This document shows positions 4,811 through 7,277 of a stretch of DNA of 7,277 nucleotides, one piece after another; the stretch's first letter is position 1; each line of letters opens with the position of its first letter. The position numbers and the translations under genes are program-made. The stretch is from an uncultured Chlorobiota bacterium (GTDB lineage: Bacteria; Bacteroidota; Kapaibacteriia; OLB7): the NCBI GenBank assembly GCA_946481475.1, contig CAMLOB010000179.1, positions 1 through 7,277 on the forward strand, written 5' to 3'. The notes under the pieces are model-generated. The model was not told the DNA's origin. It did no database searches and saw nothing but the letters and a program-made list of their open reading frames with translations.

Positions 4811-6451
4811 TTATGCCACAATTGATGTGAACGTAAAGGCCGAACCGTCGAACAGTCCCTTGTCGCTCAGCTTCAGACTCGGTATCACCAGCAGAGCCAT
4901 GAACGAAAGGGTCATGTAGGGAGCGGTCAGCTTCGTGCCGAGAAGATCCTTTGCCGTCCGGTCCAGCCGTGAGTAGGCCTCGGCAACTTCCTCGATCGAC
5001 CGGTCGCTCATCAGTCCGGCAACCGGCAGGGGCAGAACCTCTTCCCGGTCACCGGCCACGAGCGAAAGTCCTCCGCGCGACTCCATCACAAGGTTGATCG
5101 CCCGCACCAGTTCCCCGTCGGTTGTCCCGACCGCGACGATGTTGTGGGAGTCGTGCGCAACCGACGAGGCGATCGCCCCCTTCTCCAGTCCGAACCCGTT
5201 GATGAAGGCGATAGCCGGATGGTCTTCGTTGTAGCGATTGACCACCGCGATCTTCAGCACGTCCGATGCGATATCCGAGACGATCTCTCCGTCGACGATA
5301 TTCGCCTGCGCGCTCCGCTTCTCGGTGACGATCTGTCCGTCGACCGCACCGATCACGTTAAGCATCCCCTCATCGGCCGGAAAGGGAAAACGGAGCGACT
5401 CCCGGCTGATGGTCCGGGGAGCGAAGTTGTTCGGTGCGGTGATCTCCACCCCCGGTATCCGGGTCTCCCCGTGTTCGGCGACAAGTTCTCCGTCGATCCA
5501 CGTCCTGAGCACCCGCATCGACTCCAGACCGTCCACCTCGATGAAGTCTGCCGGGTCACCCTTCTGCAGAAGTCCGACGTTCAGACCGTAGTGCCGGACC
5601 GGATGGACCGAGGCGGTTCGCAGAACCGTCATCAGGTCGTGCCCTTCGGCCAGTGCGCGGCGGACCAGACCGTCGATGTGGCTTTCGAGAAGATCGTCCG
5701 GATGTTTATCATCGCTGCAGAACATGCACTTGTCGGGGAACTCGGAGATCAGCGGATGAAGTGCGCTGAAGTTCTTTGCGGCCGAGCCTTCGCGGATCAG
5801 GAGCTTCATGCCGGAGGAGAGTTTTTCCTTCCCCTCCTCATAGGTGAAGGACTCGTGGTCGGTGGAGATGCCGGCGGCCAGATATTTCTGCAATCCCTCT
5901 CCCCGCAGACCGGGGGCATGTCCGTCCACCGGTTTTCCGAGGCGACGAGCGACGGCGATCTTGGCGTGGACCTCCGGATCATCGTTGATGACGCCCGGAT
6001 AGTTCATCATCTCGCTCAGGTAGAGAATGCGATCATCCGAAAGAAGTTCCTCCACCTCATCGACGCCCAGAACCGCACCGGCCGTCTCGAAGCCGGTGGC
6101 CGGAACGCAGGAGGGAGCGCCGAAGGCGAACTTGAAGGGAGTGCGCGCGCCGTTTGCGATCATGTAGCGCACCCCTTCGATGCCGAGGACGTTGGCGATC
6201 TCGTGGGGATCGCTGACCGTGGCCACGGTTCCGTGAACGACGGCGATCCGCGCGAACTCCGACGGGACCAGCATCGAACTCTCGACGTGGACGTGGGCGT
6301 CCACAAATCCGGGGAGGATGCAGGGTTCCCCCTCCCTCCCCTCGCCCGGCTCCTCGACGATATCGGTGATGCGACCGTTCTCGAACTTCAGCGTTCCGAA
6401 AAAGATGCGCCCGTTCAGCACATCGACAATCCGACCGGACAGGCTTTGCAT
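4811..6451 (-). CDS. ade: adenine deaminase
   Basis: Hydrolyses adenine to hypoxanthine and ammonia in purine salvage, in the cytoplasm; the family is a metal-dependent amidohydrolase that uses Mn or Fe. The 546-residue product has the metal-binding HVHVESS (53-59), SDPHEI (80-85), GAPSCVPAT (111-119), GHAPGLRGE (177-185), STDHE (196-200), EGSAAKN (221-227) and FCSDDKHPDD (244-253). The C-terminal domain typical of this family then carries VAHDSHNIVAVG (431-442), LPVAGLMS (475-482) and LVIPSLKLSDKGLFD (521-535). Length and motif order are complete, with no frameshift. ATG 6451 gives the short N-terminus MQSLSGRIVDVLNG usual for this subfamily; TTG 6478 would add nine residues. Neither start has a clear ribosome binding site. 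The next gene downstream, a methyltransferase, follows at 24 bases, and a tandem TTATCAAT repeat overlaps the start region. Confidence 0.96.
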   Translation of the reverse strand: MQSLSGRIVDVLNGRIFFGTLKFENGRITDIVEEPGEGREGEPCILPGFVDAHVHVESSMLVPSEFARIAVVHGTVATVSDPHEIANVLGIEGVRYMIANGARTPFKFAFGAPSCVPATGFETAGAVLGVDEVEELLSDDRILYLSEMMNYPGVINDDPEVHAKIAVARRLGKPVDGHAPGLRGEGLQKYLAAGISTDHESFTYEEGKEKLSSGMKLLIREGSAAKNFSALHPLISEFPDKCMFCSDDKHPDDLLESHIDGLVRRALAEGHDLMTVLRTASVHPVRHYGLNVGLLQKGDPADFIEVDGLESMRVLRTWIDGELVAEHGETRIPGVEITAPNNFAPRTISRESLRFPFPADEGMLNVIGAVDGQIVTEKRSAQANIVDGEIVSDIASDVLKIAVVNRYNEDHPAIAFINGFGLEKGAIASSVAHDSHNIVAVGTTDGELVRAINLVMESRGGLSLVAGDREEVLPLPVAGLMSDRSIEEVAEAYSRLDRTAKDLLGTKLTAPYMTLSFMALLVIPSLKLSDKGLFDGSAFTFTSIVA

Positions 6452-6461
6452 GGGTTTGCGG

Positions 6462-6479
6462 TTATCAATGATTATCAAT
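6462..6479. promoter_or_regulatory. tandem TTATCAAT repeat at the ade start, Fur-box-like
   Basis: TTATCAAT occurs at 6462-6469 and again at 6472-6479, a 10-base period that puts both copies on the same DNA face. Read on the minus strand, 6477-6463 is TGATAATCATTGATA, which agrees with the classical Fur 7-1-7 box TGATAATCATTATCA at 12 of 15 positions and contains the palindrome TGATAATCA. GATAAT could equally be a -10 element for ade. It lies 11 to 28 bases upstream of the ATG at 6451, a good place for a repressor. The regulator is unproven, and the site is A/T-rich enough for chance. Confidence 0.25.
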
Positions 6480-6503
6480 AATGATGGAATGGTCTCTTCC
6501 AGA

Positions 6504-6523
6504 GGGGCAAGGATTTTTGCCCC
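6504..6523. repeat. hairpin GGGGCAA...TTGCCCC in the gap upstream of ade
   Basis: GGGGCAA (6504-6510) and TTGCCCC (6517-6523) are perfect 7-base arms around GGATTT. No T-run follows on either strand. Read on the minus strand with its flanks (CGTAGGGGGCAA...), it resembles GTAGGGGC...GCCCCTAC palindromes that I recall as dispersed intergenic repeats in many uncultured bacterial genomes. That likeness is memory, not a search. Confidence 0.45.
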
Positions 6524-6609
6524 CTACGGTTTCCGGCTTCGATCAACATTCGGACATCGACACTCGCAATTCGACATCTGCCCTATTGCTCTGCGCTTCG
6601 ACTTCGATC

Positions 6610-6660
6610 CGGGTTGGCTCGACCCGCTCCGGGTCTCCCGGCGTCGGCATAAAGCCGACG
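6610..6660. repeat. compound palindromic element (REP-like)
   Basis: Two adjoining hairpin units. CGGGT (6610-6614) can pair with ACCCG (6622-6626), while the overlapping GACCCG (6621-6626) pairs perfectly with CGGGTC (6630-6635) around CTC; these are mutually exclusive folds. CGTCGGC (6642-6648) and GCCGACG (6654-6660) then form a perfect 7-pair hairpin with loop ATAAA. No T-run follows, so it is not an intrinsic terminator on either strand. The dense palindromy in a 266-base gap suggests a REP/BIME-type element, perhaps an mRNA 3' end stabiliser for the lipoprotein transcript, which would run through it. The remainder of 6480-6717 shows no credible gene. Confidence 0.5.
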
Positions 6661-6717
6661 GCTACCGCACTTATGTACTCAGGCACTCACACACCCACTC
6701 ACTCCACGAGCTCTACT

Positions 6718-7269
6718 TCACTCCCGCCTGAAACTCCCGAGAATCTTCCGATACCCCTCCAGATCCCCCTCGATCTTTCCCGGGCTACTGGAACAGAGGA
6801 AGACGTAGCCCCGGCGTTCGTCTTCGTCCCCCCCGACAATCGAGGTCAGCATTCCCTGGCGCCAGCGGCCGTCGCGGCTGTTGTCCTTGTAGGCATAGAG
6901 GAGAACCGGGAGCGTGTCGCCGTCGATCACGATCTCCTCGCTCCGCATCGGCAGATATCCCGCCACTGTGGCCGCCTCGCGGAAATTCAGGTCGGCGAAG
7001 TTGTTGTTCTCTCCCTCCGGCGGCAACTCCGTGGTGACCACGGAGACGACCGGCGCGGTCGAATCCCGCTCCCCCTTCCAGAGGACCACCGAGGCATTTC
7101 CGACATTCTCCTGATGGTTCCATCCTTCGGGAATGATCAGCGAGAAGCCGTCGGGATGTTCGTAGTAGCCGGGCGGTTTTTCCTCCGCGCAGGCGGCAAT
7201 CAGGAATACCGCAATCAGCGGAAGGATTCTCCCGAGAACCGAACGGACAGATGCAACTGCCGGACTCAT
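6718..7269 (-). CDS. small PsbP/DcrB-like lipoprotein
   Basis: A 183-residue exported lipoprotein. Arg9 and Arg14 precede a hydrophobic core (15-26) that ends in the lipobox LIAAC, so lipidation at Cys27 is expected. The residues after the cysteine are AEEKPPG, with no Asp at +2, so outer-membrane sorting would be expected if Lol rules apply. The mature domain opens with GYYEHPDGFSLIIPEGW (34-50) and ends with EGYRKILGSFR (171-181). This pattern is typical of the PsbP/Mog1/DcrB-like fold: a short alpha/beta protein with an early P.GW motif and a terminal helix. The function of such bacterial lipoproteins is generally unknown. ATG 7269 is chosen because AGG lies five bases upstream and the signal peptide begins at once. 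It is separated from ade by 266 bases filled with hairpins, so it is probably not in the same operon. Confidence 0.85.
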   Translation of the reverse strand: MSPAVASVRSVLGRILPLIAVFLIAACAEEKPPGYYEHPDGFSLIIPEGWNHQENVGNASVVLWKGERDSTAPVVSVVTTELPPEGENNNFADLNFREAATVAGYLPMRSEEIVIDGDTLPVLLYAYKDNSRDGRWRQGMLTSIVGGDEDERRGYVFLCSSSPGKIEGDLEGYRKILGSFRRE

Positions 7270-7277
7270 AACGACCT

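Noticed and set aside
5144..6481. 445-codon plus-strand open frame opposite ade
   Set aside because: It lies antisense to an unmistakable, complete adenine deaminase and shows no domain of its own.

Overview
The window looks like chromosomal DNA from a GC-rich, diderm (Gram-negative-type) bacterium. A lipoprotein signal, a Sec-signal periplasmic protein of the DUF2279 type and a glycosyltransferase all fit a two-membrane envelope. The adenine deaminase resembles the short-N-terminus subfamily I associate with Bacteroidetes and relatives. I cannot name a species. An uncultured lineage near the FCB group is a guess, not a result.

Layout, left to right. (1) 58-2144, minus strand: an envelope pair made of a DUF2279-type exported protein and, 41 bases downstream, a family 2 glycosyltransferase. 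(2) 2145-3303: more than 1 kb with no convincing protein gene. It holds a 15-base perfect palindrome upstream of the DUF2279 gene, a candidate small RNA with its own promoter-like sequence and a strong intrinsic terminator, an A/C-rich degenerate repeat tract, and a decayed C-terminal copy of the methyltransferase gene found 1 kb further on. (3) 3304-3918, plus strand: the only plus-strand protein gene, a small SRPBCC/AHSA1-like protein, followed by a structured 3' region that ends in an intrinsic terminator. (4) 3968-6451, minus strand: adenine deaminase followed 24 bases later by a class I SAM-dependent methyltransferase, probably co-transcribed. (5) 6452-6717: a 266-base gap with several perfect hairpins that look like dispersed palindromic repeats. 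(6) 6718-7269, minus strand: a small lipoprotein of PsbP/DcrB-like character.

The genes do not form one obvious pathway. The deaminase is purine salvage, the glycosyltransferase and the two exported proteins belong to the envelope, and the methyltransferase and SRPBCC protein have no assigned substrate. I see no defence system, CRISPR array, transposase, integrase, rRNA or tRNA. The most informative signals are the broken methyltransferase paralog beside the intact one, with an oppositely oriented gene between them, and the possible orphan small RNA at 2605-2715.
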